DNA from: Comamonas sp.
GTDB taxonomy: Bacteria; Pseudomonadota; Gammaproteobacteria; Burkholderiales; Burkholderiaceae_C
Direction of reading: 5' to 3'
Assembly (NCBI GenBank): GCA_015478895.1
Contig: JADMKK010000061.1
Span: 1 to 52,287, forward strand
DNA: 52,287 bases
Positions 45,684 through 52,287 of this stretch are shown here, in pieces. Position 1 is the first letter of the stretch, and every line of letters begins with the position of its first letter. A model generated the notes under the pieces. It was not told the origin of the DNA, made no database searches, and worked only from the letters and a program-made list of their open reading frames with translations. Both the position numbers and the translations under genes were made by a program.

Positions 45684-48392
45684 TTATTCGGCCGATGTGT
45701 CCGGCGTATCCGGTGTTTCCGGCGCTTCGCCGCCCTCAGCACCCTCAGCGCTTTCACCATCTCCTTCGGCATCAACGCCTGCTGCATCGTTTTCAGCAAT
45801 GCGTTGCAGGCCAATCAGGTTGGCGCCTTCGTCCAGGCTCATCAGCGTCACGCCCTGTGTGGCGCGGCCCATCTCACGAATCTCGGCCACACGCGTGCGT
45901 ACCAGCACGCCCTTGTCGGTGATCAGCATGATTTCGTCTTCCGCGCTCACCAAGGTGGCAGCCACCACCTTGCCGTTGCGCTCGGACTGCTGGATGGCAA
46001 TCATGCCCTTGGTGCCACGGCCGTGGCGCGTGTACTCGCTGATCGCAGTGCGCTTGCCGTAGCCGTTTTCGGTCGCGGTCAACACGCTCTGCGAGCCTTC
46101 GGCCACGTTGCCTGTGCCGTCATCGGCTTCAGCGACCAGCATGGCGATCACGCTTTGCGTTTCATCAATGTTCATGCCGCGCACGCCGCGCGCGTTGCGG
46201 CCCATGGGGCGCACATCGTTTTCGTCAAAGCGCACGGCCTTGCCGCCATCAGAGAACAACATCACGTCGTGGTTGCCATCGGTCAGCGCAGCGCCAATCA
46301 GGAAGTCGCCTTCGTCCAGGCCCACGGCAATGATGCCGGCCTTGCGCGGGTTGCTGAACTCGGTCAGCGCCGTCTTTTTGACGGTGCCCATGCTGGTGGC
46401 CATGAAGACGTAGTGATCTTCAGGGAAGGTGCGGTTGTCGCCCGTGAGTGGCAGCACCACGTTGATCTTCTCGCCTTCTTGCAGCGGGAACATGTTGACG
46501 ATAGGGCGGCCGCGCGCATTGCGCGAACCCGAAGGCACTTCCCACACTTTGAGCCAGTACATGCGGCCACGGTTGGAGAAGCACAGCAGGTAGTCGTGTG
46601 TGTTGGCGATAAACAGCTGGTCGATCCAGTCGTCTTCCTTCGTTGTCGTCGCTTGCTTGCCGCGACCACCACGCTTTTGGGCACGGTACTCGGACAGTGG
46701 TTGGCTCTTGATGTAGCCGGTGTGGCTGAGCGTGACCACCATGTCGGTGGGTGTGATCAGGTCTTCGGTGGACAGGTCTTGCGCGCTGTACTCAATGGTC
46801 GAGCGGCGTGCGCCCAGCTTGGACTGGCCAAACTCGGCCTTCACGGCGCTCAGCTCGTCACCAATGATGGTGGAGACGCGCTCGGGCTTGGCCAGAATGT
46901 CCAGCAAGTCTTCGATGGTCGACATGATGTCGCGGTACTCGGCCACGATCTTGTCTTGCTCCAGGCCGGTCAGGCGCTGCAGACGCATTTGCAAGATTTC
47001 CTGCGCTTGCGTGTCAGACAGTCGGTACAGGCCGTTCTGGCCCATGCCGAATTCCTTTTCCAGGGATTCCGGACGGTAGTCATCGGCATTGACTTCGCTG
47101 CCATCTTCGCGGGTGCGGGTGAGCATTTCGCGCACCAACTTGCTGTCCCATGACTTCTCCATCAGCGCAGCTTTGGCCACCGGTGGTGTAGGAGCGTTGC
47201 GAATGATGGCAATAAAGTCGTCAATATTGGCCAGCGCAACCGCCAAACCTTCTAGTACATGACCACGGTCGCGCGCCTTGCGCAGCTCAAACACGGTGCG
47301 GCGTGTCACCACTTCGCGGCGGTGCTGCAAGAAGACCTGGATCAGGTCTTTCAAATTGCACAACTTGGGCTGGCCATCAATCAGTGCCACCATGTTCACG
47401 CCAAAGGTGTCTTGCAACTGGGTCTGTTTGTACAGATTGTTCAAGACCACTTCAGGCACTTCACCGCGCTTGAGTTCAATCACTAGGCGCATGCCGGACT
47501 TGTCCGACTCGTCCTGGATGTGGCTGATGCCTTCGATCTTCTTTTCGTGAACCAGCTCGGCCATGCGTTCTTGCAAGGTCTTCTTGTTCACCTGGTAGGG
47601 CAGCTCGTCGACGATGATGGACTGGCGCTGACCACGGTCGATGTCTTCAAAGTGCACCTTGGCACGCATCACAATGCGACCACGGCCCGTGCGGTAGCCT
47701 TCCTTGACACCGTTGATGCCGTAGATGATGCCGGCGGTGGGGAAGTCGGGCGCAGGCACGATTTCCATCAGGTCATCCACCGACGCATCCGGGTTGCGCA
47801 GCATGTGCAAACATGCATCCACCACTTCGTTCAAGTTGTGGGGCGGAATGTTGGTGGCCATACCCACGGCAATACCGGTCGAGCCATTGACCAGCAAGTT
47901 GGGAATGCGCGCGGGCAGTGTCAGCGGTTCTTGTTCGGATCCGTCGTAGTTGGGGCCGAAATTAACGGTTTCCTTGTCGATGTCGCCCAGCATTTCGTGG
48001 GCAATCTTGGACAAGCGAATCTCGGTATAACGCATGGCTGCTGCGCTATCGCCGTCCACGGAGCCGAAGTTACCTTGGCCGTCGACCAGCATGTGGCGCA
48101 GTGAAAAATCCTGTGCCATGCGCACAATAGTGTCGTACACCGCGCTGTCGCCGTGCGGGTGGTACTTACCAATCACATCACCAACGATACGCGCCGACTT
48201 CTTGTAAGGGCGGTTCCAATCGTTGTTGAGCTCGTGCATTGCAAACAGCACGCGCCGATGCACAGGCTTCAAACCATCACGCGCATCGGGGAGTGCGCGC
48301 CCCACAATCACGCTCATGGCGTAATCAAGGTAGCTGCGGCGCATTTCCTCTTCTAGGCTGATAGGCAATGTTTCTTTGGCAAACTGGGTCAT
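45684..48392 (-). CDS. gyrA: DNA gyrase subunit A
   Basis: A 902-residue type II topoisomerase subunit that cuts and rejoins DNA during negative supercoiling. The catalytic tyrosine is in [14 protein letters not shown]. The quinolone-resistance region reads [13 protein letters not shown] with Ser83 and Asp87, the wild-type residues. The GyrA box QKRGGRGKQ is in the C-terminal pinwheel domain (about 540-870), and the acidic tail ends PDTPDTSAE. It heads the minus-strand block serC-pheA-tyrA. Confidence 0.98.
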   Translation of the reverse strand: MTQFAKETLPISLEEEMRRSYLDYAMSVIVGRALPDARDGLKPVHRRVLFAMHELNNDWNRPYKKSARIVGDVIGKYHPHGDSAVYDTIVRMAQDFSLRHMLVDGQGNFGSVDGDSAAAMRYTEIRLSKIAHEMLGDIDKETVNFGPNYDGSEQEPLTLPARIPNLLVNGSTGIAVGMATNIPPHNLNEVVDACLHMLRNPDASVDDLMEIVPAPDFPTAGIIYGINGVKEGYRTGRGRIVMRAKVHFEDIDRGQRQSIIVDELPYQVNKKTLQERMAELVHEKKIEGISHIQDESDKSGMRLVIELKRGEVPEVVLNNLYKQTQLQDTFGVNMVALIDGQPKLCNLKDLIQVFLQHRREVVTRRTVFELRKARDRGHVLEGLAVALANIDDFIAIIRNAPTPPVAKAALMEKSWDSKLVREMLTRTREDGSEVNADDYRPESLEKEFGMGQNGLYRLSDTQAQEILQMRLQRLTGLEQDKIVAEYRDIMSTIEDLLDILAKPERVSTIIGDELSAVKAEFGQSKLGARRSTIEYSAQDLSTEDLITPTDMVVTLSHTGYIKSQPLSEYRAQKRGGRGKQATTTKEDDWIDQLFIANTHDYLLCFSNRGRMYWLKVWEVPSGSRNARGRPIVNMFPLQEGEKINVVLPLTGDNRTFPEDHYVFMATSMGTVKKTALTEFSNPRKAGIIAVGLDEGDFLIGAALTDGNHDVMLFSDGGKAVRFDENDVRPMGRNARGVRGMNIDETQSVIAMLVAEADDGTGNVAEGSQSVLTATENGYGKRTAISEYTRHGRGTKGMIAIQQSERNGKVVAATLVSAEDEIMLITDKGVLVRTRVAEIREMGRATQGVTLMSLDEGANLIGLQRIAENDAAGVDAEGDGESAEGAEGGEAPETPDTPDTSAE

Positions 48393-48629
48393 GTAGTTGT
48401 GCGTTGGTGGTGCAGTGACGGCAAAGGAAGCTATTTTAGAGGGAATGCATTGTTGCTGTGTGACAACATAACCCCTGTATTGGCTTTTGTCCTACCGTTC
48501 GCTAATTGGTTGAGGAGCCATTCGAATATTCCGTATGGCACAATGATTTCCAGCGTTCTTGGTGATGGTCACTAATGACGTCCACAAATTTCGCAGCACT
48601 ACTGCGGCTTAATCCCCAAGAGGAGAACC

Positions 48630-49268
48630 ATGAAGAAACTGAACAAAGTAGCGATCCTGTTTGCAACCGCTGCCCTGGCTACTGCTGCCGGCGCACAAGT
48701 TAAAGCTGCTGACGGTGGCAAGACCATCGACAACTGGCAAAACGGCACAGGCGAATTGGTCTGGAAAAACGGTACCAATGAACTGTGCTGGCGCGATGCC
48801 AACTGGACACCCGCTACTGCGGCTGAAGGTTGCGATGGCGCGTTGGTAAAGGCTGTTGAAGCTGCTCCAGCCCCTGCTCCAGCTCCAGCTCCGGTTGCGC
48901 CTCCCGCAGCTGTAGCTTCTAAGGTCACTTTCGCTGCTGACGCTTTCTTCGACTTTGACAAGGCTGTTTTGAAGCCTGAAGGCAAGGCTAAGCTGGATGA
49001 TCTGGCTTCGAAGGTTCAAGGCATCAACTTAGAAGTTATCGTGGCTGTTGGTCACACTGACTCCGTCGGTTCTGATGCTTACAACCAGAAACTGTCCGAG
49101 CGCCGCGCTCAAGCTGTCAAAGCTTACTTGGAATCCAAGGGCATCGACAAGAGCCGCGTCTACACAGAAGGTAAGGGCGAAGCTCAGCCCGTGGCTGACA
49201 ATAAGACCAAGGCTGGTCGCGCACAAAACCGTCGTGTAGAAATCGAAGTGGTTGGTACACGCAAGTAA
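48630..49268 (+). CDS. OmpA family protein (peptidoglycan-binding, no large barrel)
   Basis: A 212-residue exported protein. The signal peptide (1-22) ends TAAGA-QV. Residues 25-75 have two Cys in NELCWRDANW and AAEGCDGALV, probably one disulfide. A Pro/Ala hinge follows (APAPAPAPAPV). Residues about 100-212 are an OmpA C-terminal domain: FAADAFFDFDKAVLKPEGKA, VGHTDSVGSDAYNQKLSERR and GRAQNRRVEI, whose Asp and Arg bind peptidoglycan. It is shorter than E. coli OmpA and lacks its barrel. A strong GAGGAG ribosome binding site and a strong terminator point to a highly expressed single gene. Confidence 0.9.
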   Translation: MKKLNKVAILFATAALATAAGAQVKAADGGKTIDNWQNGTGELVWKNGTNELCWRDANWTPATAAEGCDGALVKAVEAAPAPAPAPAPVAPPAAVASKVTFAADAFFDFDKAVLKPEGKAKLDDLASKVQGINLEVIVAVGHTDSVGSDAYNQKLSERRAQAVKAYLESKGIDKSRVYTEGKGEAQPVADNKTKAGRAQNRRVEIEVVGTRK

Positions 49269-49288
49269 TCTCATTCAGAGACTGTTTA

Positions 49289-49314
49289 AAGGCCCCGGAA
49301 ACGGGGCCTTTTTC
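49289..49314 (+). terminator. Intrinsic terminator after the OmpA-like gene
   Basis: AAGGCCCCG and CGGGGCCTT form a 9-bp stem around GAAA, followed by TTT. It starts 21 bases after the stop. Confidence 0.9.
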
Positions 49315-49348
49315 GTTTCTGCAATTAACTCGTAGCACAATCAACACC

Positions 49349-50059
49349 ATGAACGATTCGATCAATGTGGATCCAGCCGAGCTGGAAAAATTTGCAAGCC
49401 TTGCCCATCACTGGTGGGATATGGACAGTGAGTTCAAGCCGCTGCACATGATCAACCCCTTGCGCTTGGCCTGGATTAATGATCTTGCCTCAATACGTGA
49501 TAAGACCGTTCTTGATGTGGGTTGTGGGGGCGGCATATTGGCTGATGCTATGGGATGCAATGGTGCTGCGGTGACTGGTATTGACCTTGCTGCCAAATCC
49601 CTGCGCGTAGCTCAGTTGCACGCTTTAGAGGCAGGTACTCCCAACGTCCAATACCGTGAAGTAGCAGCCGAAGCTTTGGCCGTGGAGCAGCCAAGCAGCT
49701 TTGACATTGTTACTTGTATGGAAATGCTGGAACACGTACCCGATCCAGCATCTGTCGTGCGTGCCTGTGCACAGCTAGTTAAACCCGGTGGCTGGGTGTT
49801 TTTCTCCACTATCAATCGTAACGCCAAAGCATTTGGTCTGGCGATTTTGGGCGCGGAGTACCTCTTGAATATGCTACCCCATGGCACCCATGAATATGCC
49901 AAGTTCATCAAGCCAAGTGAAATGGCTGGCTTTTGCCGTCAAGCCGGCTTGGTGCTGGAACAGACCAAGGGGCTGGAACACAATCCACTGACGGGCCGCT
50001 ATTGGCTAAGCAATGATTGCAGCGTCAACTATATGCTGGCCACGCGCCGTCCCGTCTAA
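49349..50059 (+). CDS. ubiG: Ubiquinone biosynthesis O-methyltransferase UbiG
   Basis: A 236-residue SAM-dependent enzyme that performs both O-methylations in ubiquinone synthesis. It opens MNDSINVDPAELEKFASLAH, followed by HWWDMDSEFKPLHMINPLRL, the UbiG signature. The SAM motif I is VLDVGCGGGILADAM. EHVPDPASVVRACAQLVKPG and FISTINRN-like FFSTINRNAKAF follow. Its stop codon overlaps the gph start by one base (TAATG), indicating translational coupling. Confidence 0.96.
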   Translation: MNDSINVDPAELEKFASLAHHWWDMDSEFKPLHMINPLRLAWINDLASIRDKTVLDVGCGGGILADAMGCNGAAVTGIDLAAKSLRVAQLHALEAGTPNVQYREVAAEALAVEQPSSFDIVTCMEMLEHVPDPASVVRACAQLVKPGGWVFFSTINRNAKAFGLAILGAEYLLNMLPHGTHEYAKFIKPSEMAGFCRQAGLVLEQTKGLEHNPLTGRYWLSNDCSVNYMLATRRPV

Positions 50060-50733
50060 TGAGACTGCGCCTAAATAATGTGAAAGCGATGCTTTTCGAC
50101 TTGGATGGAACACTGCTAGATAGCGCGCCAGACCTCAGCTTTGCGGCCAACCAGTTGCGTATTCGCCGAGGTAAAGAAGCATTGCCCATGTCAGCCTATC
50201 GGCCGTTTGTCGGTACCGGAGCGCGTGGTATGGTTCGCATTGCCTTGAGTATTACGCCTGAGGATGAAAGTTTCGAAGACTTGAAAGAAGAGTTTTTTCA
50301 AGCTTATGAAGCTTGCATGGGACAAAATTCGCAGCTTTTTGATGGCGTTGACGTCTTGCTGACCAAGCTGGTCACGCAAAATATTCCTTGGGGCATTGTC
50401 ACTAACAAGGCTGAACGCTTTACCCTGCCGATTGTAAATGCTGTTACGCAGTTCAGCTCTGCGGGAGCGCTAGTCTGCGGCGACACCACAATGCATTCCA
50501 AACCGCACCCTTTGCCGCTGCAAGAAGCTGCCAAAAGGTTGGGTGTACCTACGCAACAGTGCGTTTACGTTGGTGATGATGAGCGCGATATACAGGCCGC
50601 CCGTGCTGCAGGTATGCAATCCGTGGCTGCCGCTTATGGATATTTGGGTGGCGTTGAAACATTGACTGCATGGCAACCAGATTTCATCATCAATTCCCCC
50701 ACTGAAATCTCCGGCTTGCTTGATTTGGATTAG
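50059..50733 (+). CDS. gph: Phosphoglycolate phosphatase (HAD family)
   Basis: A 224-residue HAD phosphatase. I start at the ATG at 50059, which overlaps the ubiG stop. The HAD motifs are FDLDGTLLDSAPDL (I; nucleophile and acid/base Asp), GIVTNKAERF (II), the Lys of TMHSKPHPLPL, and VYVGDDERDIQAARAAGM (IV). In the family it removes phosphate from 2-phosphoglycolate or similar small molecules. The ubiG-gph pair is conserved in proteobacteria. The stop codon lies in a likely -10 box for ssrA. Confidence 0.9.
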   Translation: MRLRLNNVKAMLFDLDGTLLDSAPDLSFAANQLRIRRGKEALPMSAYRPFVGTGARGMVRIALSITPEDESFEDLKEEFFQAYEACMGQNSQLFDGVDVLLTKLVTQNIPWGIVTNKAERFTLPIVNAVTQFSSAGALVCGDTTMHSKPHPLPLQEAAKRLGVPTQQCVYVGDDERDIQAARAAGMQSVAAAYGYLGGVETLTAWQPDFIINSPTEISGLLDLD

Positions 50734-50736
50734 AAT
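50731..50736 (+). promoter_or_regulatory. Likely -10 box of the ssrA promoter
   Basis: TAGAAT lies 10 bases before the first base of mature tmRNA and includes the gph stop codon TAG. No good -35 is visible at the right spacing. Confidence 0.4.
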
Positions 50737-50746
50737 GCATCGCTAT

Positions 50747-51125
50747 GGGGCTGTCCTGGTTTCGACGTGGGTTCGGGATCAGAGTGGTGCATGTCGAGCT
50801 TGAGTTACGCTCGTAAATCTCGATTCAAAAAAACTAACTGCAAACGACGAACGTTTCGCACTCGCCGCTTAAATCCGGTGAGCCTTGCAACAGCACGCTG
50901 ATGGGCTGGGCAAGGGGGTAGCAATACCTCCAGGCTGCAAGGGAATTTTCATCAGCTGGCTTTGTACCGTGCACCTTGGTATGAAGCAAGATAATAGGGT
51001 GCTGGCCTTATACACAGCGTGTGCCTGCGCGGTAGATAAGGCGAGATCAAAATCAGAGTACTAAACATGTAGATCTGCCTGACGAAGGCTTGCGGACGCG
51101 GGTTCAATTCCCGCCAGCTCCACCA
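50747..51125 (+). ncRNA. ssrA: tmRNA (transfer-messenger RNA, SsrA)
   Basis: The 5' end GGGGCUGUCCUGGUUUCGAC and the 3' end GGUUCAAUUCCCGCCAGCUC CACCA are the two halves of the tRNA-like domain; GGGGCUG pairs with CAGCUCC, and CCA is encoded. The tag frame starts at the resume codon GCA (50840) and encodes ANDERFALAA before the TAA at 50870-50872, the tag typical of many Burkholderiales. It rescues stalled ribosomes and marks the products for proteolysis. It is a one-piece tmRNA, not permuted. Confidence 0.97.
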
Positions 51126-51132
51126 CCCACAG

Positions 51133-51164
51133 AACCCAGACTGGTCTCAGTCTGGGTTTTTTCT
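51133..51164 (+). terminator. Intrinsic terminator after ssrA
   Basis: AACCCAGACTG and CAGTCTGGGTT form an 11-bp stem around GTCT, followed by TTTTT. Confidence 0.9.
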
Positions 51165-51538
51165 TGCCTATTCCTTGCTACGCCTGCGTACAGCTGCGGG
51201 GAATTTCAAAATCTGTTGGACTCGGCCAAGGCCAGCCGAGCTCCAATTTCTCCCATTTTTGCTCTCAAAACGATAGTTCTCTCAGTTTCTCTGAGAGATA
51301 TGCCCGAGGTGAGTCCGCAAGATTGGAAAAATGCACCCTATATAAATCAATGACTTACTTGTGGACTCATTGGCCGAGTTTTTTATGCTGTTTGGGTAGG
51401 CACTGGTTTGATAGAGCTTTTGGCCTGTTTGGCCGAGTGCGTCGCTTTTCGTCCTAGTGCTGACAATTGTTGCGGGGTGGCGCTGGGCGGATACAGTTGA
51501 TGGCGGCGGTGCAGAGCCGGAATTACCGATTAAGCAAG
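51165..51538. other. Non-coding stretch downstream of ssrA
   Basis: About 370 bases with no recognisable gene. A short inverted repeat, CTCTCAG / CTGAGAG, is near 51275-51297. I see no integrase fragment and no second copy of the tmRNA 3' end inside the window. Confidence 0.55.
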
Positions 51539-52090
51539 ATGGCAACAAAGAAAAAGACAGCGAGTTGGAGCGACCTGAAAGCGCACTTGGTTGGCATGGA
51601 AAAAGATCAACTGCTGGCGCTGGTCAAGGACTTATATGGGGCGAGCAAGGAAACGCAGCAGTTTCTCCACGCCAGATATGCAGTCGGTGGCAGCGATGTG
51701 CTAGAGCCTTATAAGGCAACGATTACGCAGTGGATCAATCCTGGCGATGTGAGAAAGCCTTTATCGGTTTCCAAGGCCAAGAAGGCGATTACGGATTACA
51801 AAAAGGCAGTGGGTGATCCGCAGGGCCTAGCTGAGTTGGGCGTTTTCTATTGCGAGCAAGTGTTTGCCTCGCTGGATTTGTGCACGTCAGAAGACGAGAG
51901 CTTCTATGACTCACTGTGCGTGATGTTTGCTCAGGCCTTGGTGCACATCCAAAAACTTCCCCAGTCAGATCGGTCGCCGTATATTGAGCGCATGTGGCAA
52001 GTGCGTCTCAAAGGCAATGAGATTGGCTGGGGCGTCTGGGATGACTTTGAGCAGGCTTGGAAAACTGCGGGGTTGCCGGAAATGGGTTAG
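51539..52090 (+). CDS. DUF6155-like family protein
   Basis: A 183-residue cytosolic protein. I start at the ATG at 51539 (MATKKKTASWSDLKAHLVGM); an in-frame GTG/TTG start further upstream is possible, and no strong ribosome binding site decides it. The layout matches my memory of DUF6155: ALVKDLYGASKETQQFLHAR, a linker YKATITQWINP, SVSKAKKAITDYKKAVGDPQ and GWGVWDDFEQAW near the C-terminus. The family is sporadic and its role is unknown. It sits downstream of ssrA, a common integration site, next to a possible IS end, which suggests accessory DNA. Confidence 0.65.
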   Translation: MATKKKTASWSDLKAHLVGMEKDQLLALVKDLYGASKETQQFLHARYAVGGSDVLEPYKATITQWINPGDVRKPLSVSKAKKAITDYKKAVGDPQGLAELGVFYCEQVFASLDLCTSEDESFYDSLCVMFAQALVHIQKLPQSDRSPYIERMWQVRLKGNEIGWGVWDDFEQAWKTAGLPEMG

Positions 52091-52136
52091 CCGGGCAGTC
52101 GTATGGGTGATGACCGGTTACGACCGAGGCTGTGTG

Positions 52137-52199
52137 AAAACGCATCAGGCTCTGACCTCGGCAAAAAAGTGACCTCTCAGATCGCTCTATATGCGTTTT
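52137..52199. repeat. 9-bp inverted repeat near the right edge
   Basis: AAAACGCAT and ATGCGTTTT are exact complements 45 bases apart. The left one sits in GAGGCTGTGTGAAAACGCAT, which resembles the ends of some insertion sequences. It may be a remnant of a mobile element. Confidence 0.35.
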
Positions 52200-52233
52200 T
52201 CTTGACCTGGCTAATGGTGAGAAGACCCCTGAG

Positions 52234-52287
52234 TGTTGATTTCCACGCAGAACTGACCCGCCGGGCATGCGGACAAAAACTTGGACT
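52234..52287. mobile_element. Possible IS21-family terminus at the right edge
   Basis: TGTTGATTTCCACGCAGAAC followed by TGACCC resembles the terminal repeats of IS21-family elements as I remember them. Only about 54 bases are in the window and no transposase is visible, so the call rests on this match. Confidence 0.45.

Noticed and set aside
51275-51297. Short inverted repeat after ssrA as an attachment site
   Set aside because: It does not match the tmRNA 3' end and no integrase is visible.

Overview
The window looks like chromosomal DNA of a betaproteobacterium of the order Burkholderiales, most likely family Comamonadaceae. The reasons are the tmRNA tag (ANDERFALAA), the block gyrA-serC-pheA-tyrA-aroA/cmk-rpsA-ihfB-lapA-lapB, the fused AroA-Cmk, TadA-hydrolase and thioesterase-GNAT proteins, and many copies of a short palindromic element I associate with that family from memory. 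Genus and species cannot be read from the sequence.

Layout. 1-2476 (minus): a surface module made of a collagen-like, repeat-rich lipoprotein followed by a TpsB/ShlB-type outer-membrane protein that runs off the left edge. 2770-4215 (plus): a PLP aminotransferase and slyX. 4358-9002 (minus): glnD and map, with an oppositely oriented glycosyltransferase between them. 9225-15499 (plus): purL, a DUF808 membrane protein and an OmpW porin. 15641-19920 (minus): O-acetylhomoserine sulfhydrylase, a 3'-5' exonuclease and an RlhA-like U32 protein. 20002-29290 (plus): a TadA fusion, an LD-carboxypeptidase with a histidine-rich N-terminus, a three-repeat HTH-like protein, a PQQ-dependent glucose/quinate-type dehydrogenase, a TetR regulator and an AI-2E-family transporter with extra soluble domains. 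29336-36329: an iron alcohol dehydrogenase, an HSL-type esterase, a thioesterase-GNAT fusion, a chemoreceptor, an MFS transporter and a flavodoxin-like protein. 36463-48392 (all minus): LPS-assembly control (lapA, lapB), ihfB, rpsA, the aromatic amino acid and serine genes (aroA/cmk, tyrA, pheA, serC) and gyrA. 48630-51125 (plus): an OmpA-like protein, ubiG, gph and the tmRNA gene ssrA. 51126-52287: an apparently accessory tail with a DUF6155-like gene and, at the right edge, a sequence resembling an IS21-family terminus.

How the genes work together. The minus-strand block links chorismate use (AroA makes EPSP, PheA and TyrA draw from chorismate/prephenate), serine synthesis (SerC) and core functions (RpsA, IHF, GyrA). 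GlnD controls nitrogen status signalling through PII. LapA/LapB tune LPS synthesis. The rest is mostly single-gene units separated by clear intrinsic terminators.

The most unusual signal is a dispersed palindromic element (core GATAGCTA..GCCCTT..AAGGGCTAGAGGCC) found about a dozen times. Most copies lie between genes, but at least two sit in frame inside protein genes (purL and the TadA fusion), where they are translated as extra residues. The second most unusual is the pairing of a collagen-like lipoprotein with a POTRA/TpsB-type transporter at the left edge. No CRISPR array, tRNA or rRNA gene was seen.
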